Made by a program: the position numbers and the translations under genes. 15,980 nt of DNA, taken from assembly GCA_000310025.1 (NCBI GenBank), contig FN649745.1:852856-868835 (forward strand), written 5' to 3'. The stretch's first letter is position 1; each line of letters begins with the position of its first letter. This DNA comes from Ectocarpus siliculosus. Taxonomy: Eukaryota; Sar; Phaeophyceae; Ectocarpales; Ectocarpaceae. This document shows, in pieces, positions 11,292 through 14,200 of the stretch. A model generated the notes under the pieces. It searched no databases and was not told the origin of the DNA. It saw only the letters and a program-made list of their open reading frames with translations.

Positions 11292-14200
11292 GGTTTTTTT
11301 GGGTCGTTTTTTTGAGCGGGCTGGGGGAAATTTTGCGCCCCTGGGGGGTTGTTTTGATTTTTTTTTGTTAGTTTGGGGGATTTTGTTGTTGCCTGCGGAC
11401 AAGAGGACAAGCAGGGCAGAAACATTCACCCCTTTTGTTTTTCATTTGGTCCCCTTTTTTTTGGGGGAAACTTTATCCCCGGCGGAGGGATTTCCCCCCC
11501 CCCCCCCATTTTTTGGAACATGGGGGAACGAAAGTTGGACCAATTTACTTAGGGCCCCCCCCTTAATCCCCCCCCCCCCCCCCCGCGCGCGTACATGTTC
11601 TCTTTTACGTCGCCCCCCCATTTTTTTCTTGTCTCAGGACTACAACGACGGCTCGGCGCCCTTCCCGTACGCCACCGAGTGCGCTGCCACCGCCACCGCG
11701 ACGTGCGACCCGGAAGTACTGGTGGCCGAGATGGACATCTCCGGTTCCGCCGAACCTGTGGTTCTCGGTATCCCCGCTACCGCTGATGAGTCTGGCGCTG
11801 TTGAACTGGTGAGTTGCTTCTGTTGTTGGTTGGTTGTTTCTCGCCTTTTGTTTTGTTGCGCACGCGGCAAAGGTGTTGTTAGTTATTGCTTGTTTTTCAA
11901 GAACTGGGGCGTGATTTCTGACCAGCACCAACCGTTTTTTTTTTCTTTAAAGTGCATTTGTCGAGAGACACTTATCGTCTATCCGTGTGTGTTGTGTGTG
12001 TTCTTTGGTCGGCGTACCCTAACGACCCAACCCTAGCACTAACTCGTAACCAATCCTTACGCTAACACTAAGCCTTAAACATTGCTATCTGTCACCCACC
12101 GTTCCACGGTGCGTTCCGCGGTACGATGGGAGCAGATGAGCGAAGCTCTTCTGGAGGGTGAGTACGAGGACAACGTGTACGGGGCTGTATCCTTCCGTGA
12201 GGCGGACTCGAGCACGGAGACGTACGACTTCACCGTGCACGTGAGGAAGATGCTGCCTGCATGTCTCTTGGCCGTTGTCGTTGGTGGTGTTGCTGCTGCT
12301 GCTGCTGCTTCTGTCGTTGTTGTCGTTGCTGCTGCTGCTGCTCTTGTGTTCGATGAATTTTTGTGCGTCTTTCCTGGGTGTTGGTAGGCACAGCCGCACG
12401 GCCTCAACCTTGTTGCTAATCGTTGATCGGCCAGTTGCTGTACAGTTGTATGCTGCTTTACCCGGGAAAGTGAAGGCGGCAGCGGCGTCAAGATTGTCGG
12501 GTTTCGACTCAGCCGCCCAGCTACCACGTTTTGGGGCTGGCCTTTGCCACTCACTGCTCCCCAAATCCCGGGCGTATCGGGTTCCCGAATTAAGCCTGTG
12601 TGCTGGTTCATGTTTGCTGTGGTCACCCCCCCCCTCCCTCCCCCCCCTGGCGCGTGCGCGTGCCCCCTCTCTCGCCGCGGCGACCGCACGCTAAACGACA
12701 GGCCAACTACAGCGCGCTGCACAGCGCTCCCTTGTACGTGAACCAGATCAACACGGCTCTTCTTCGCCTGGTGACAGGGAACAGCGACTTGAGCATCGCT
12801 GTCACGATGCACCCGCTCCCACGTGAGGAGGAGGAGGAGGAGAAGTTTTTGCCCTCGTTGTTGTGTACCTCTCTCTGTCGATCTTCGTTTTTTTTTAGCT
12901 GCGTTCTTGCGGCTAGTCGTGCGCGCGTGGATACTGTCGTGGGCCTCTCTGTGGCACCTTTCGACCCCATCTAGCACGCGGGGACTTCGTGGCGGGCCAG
13001 GGTACTATAGTACTTAGGGTCAGGAGCCCCCCACCCCCCTCATCCTCATTCACCCTCTTGTAGACGAACGAGTAAAGTGGCGAACCGTTTGAGAGTGCCA
13101 CGGTACCGTTTGTGAACAGATGTTTTTTTTGGAGGTCCAGTTAAGGTTAAGGTGACAAAATCCATACTCAATACATACTTGTCACGGTTATTCTTGGACC
13201 CGTTGGAGCGAAGTTTCCGCCGCCACCACATCGAAAGAGTAGCAGGGATTGTGTCCGCTGATATTCCCTTTGACTCCTCTCACGCGTGAACCCTTTTGTT
13301 TTCTCCCTACTGTGGCCGTCTCCTAAACATGGCGGAAACAGGCACCCCACGCGAAGAGGACATCGACTCCGGGTTCAACTCGTTCAACGTGTCCCTGTTC
13401 ATGCTCATCGCCTTCAGCTTCGTGCCCGCGGCGTGGATGGCCTACATCGTCCGCGAGAAGGAGACCAAGTGCAAGCACCAGCAGGTACAAGCAAAGGAGG
13501 GGCGATGCAGCGGTTGGGTGAATACCGGGAGTTTGTTGTCGCTGTTGTTGTATTCACATTTGAAAACCGTTCCGGTCTCTCTGCCATGTTCGTGTTTGGT
13601 ACCGGTCCAACCGAGGCGGATGCCTGCCGTGGTCGCAGGCCTGCCATGGCGAGCCCCGCGATACGTGATTGAACAACGTCGTCCTCGCCATCTGCGATGA
13701 CGTATATACTCACCCACGTCTGTTTTGTCCTCTCTTCCAGATGCGTGTTAACCCACAATTATCCCTGTTTGCTGGCTTACAAATAGATGTGCACGCCCAC
13801 ATCTATTCTCTGTTTGCTCTCTGACAACCATGTGTACACCCACGTCTTTCTCTGTTTGGTCTGTTGCAAAGGTGGTGTCCGGTGTGGGCCTGGAGGCCTA
13901 CTGGCTGTCCTCCTTCCTGTGGGACTACGTGTCGCTCATCCCCCCGGTGGCCTTCACCCTCATCGTACTGGCGGCCGCGGACGTAAAGGCCCTAATCTCC
14001 GGAGAAAACGGCGTCGCCACCTTCCTGCTCTTCCTGCTCTTCGGGTTTAGCATGGTGGGCACCGCACCGTAGTATTTGGTGGATGTTAGGACACGCTTCG
14101 GTGGTGGAGATTGACACATGCACGCACACGCTCCGCTTCACGTATCCACTACCATGGCGTGGCGGGCGAATTTGTTTGGTGGTGGATGTGGGACACATCC

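Noticed and set aside
11161-12036. 291-residue ORF with a long Leu-Ser stretch
   Set aside because: It is a (CT)37 microsatellite read through into exon 19. Only 11638-11808 is real coding sequence.
12075-12977. 300-residue ORF on the minus strand
   Set aside because: It is antisense to exons 20 and 21 and passes through triplet repeats, giving Ser, Thr, Leu and Ala strings. The plus strand here encodes clear ABCA motifs.
13134-13200. Another MITE copy suggested by GGTCCA...TGGACC
   Set aside because: The inverted ends are short and gapped, no TA flanks are present, and the sequence does not match the CAGTAGAGGTCCCTG end beyond GAGGTCC.
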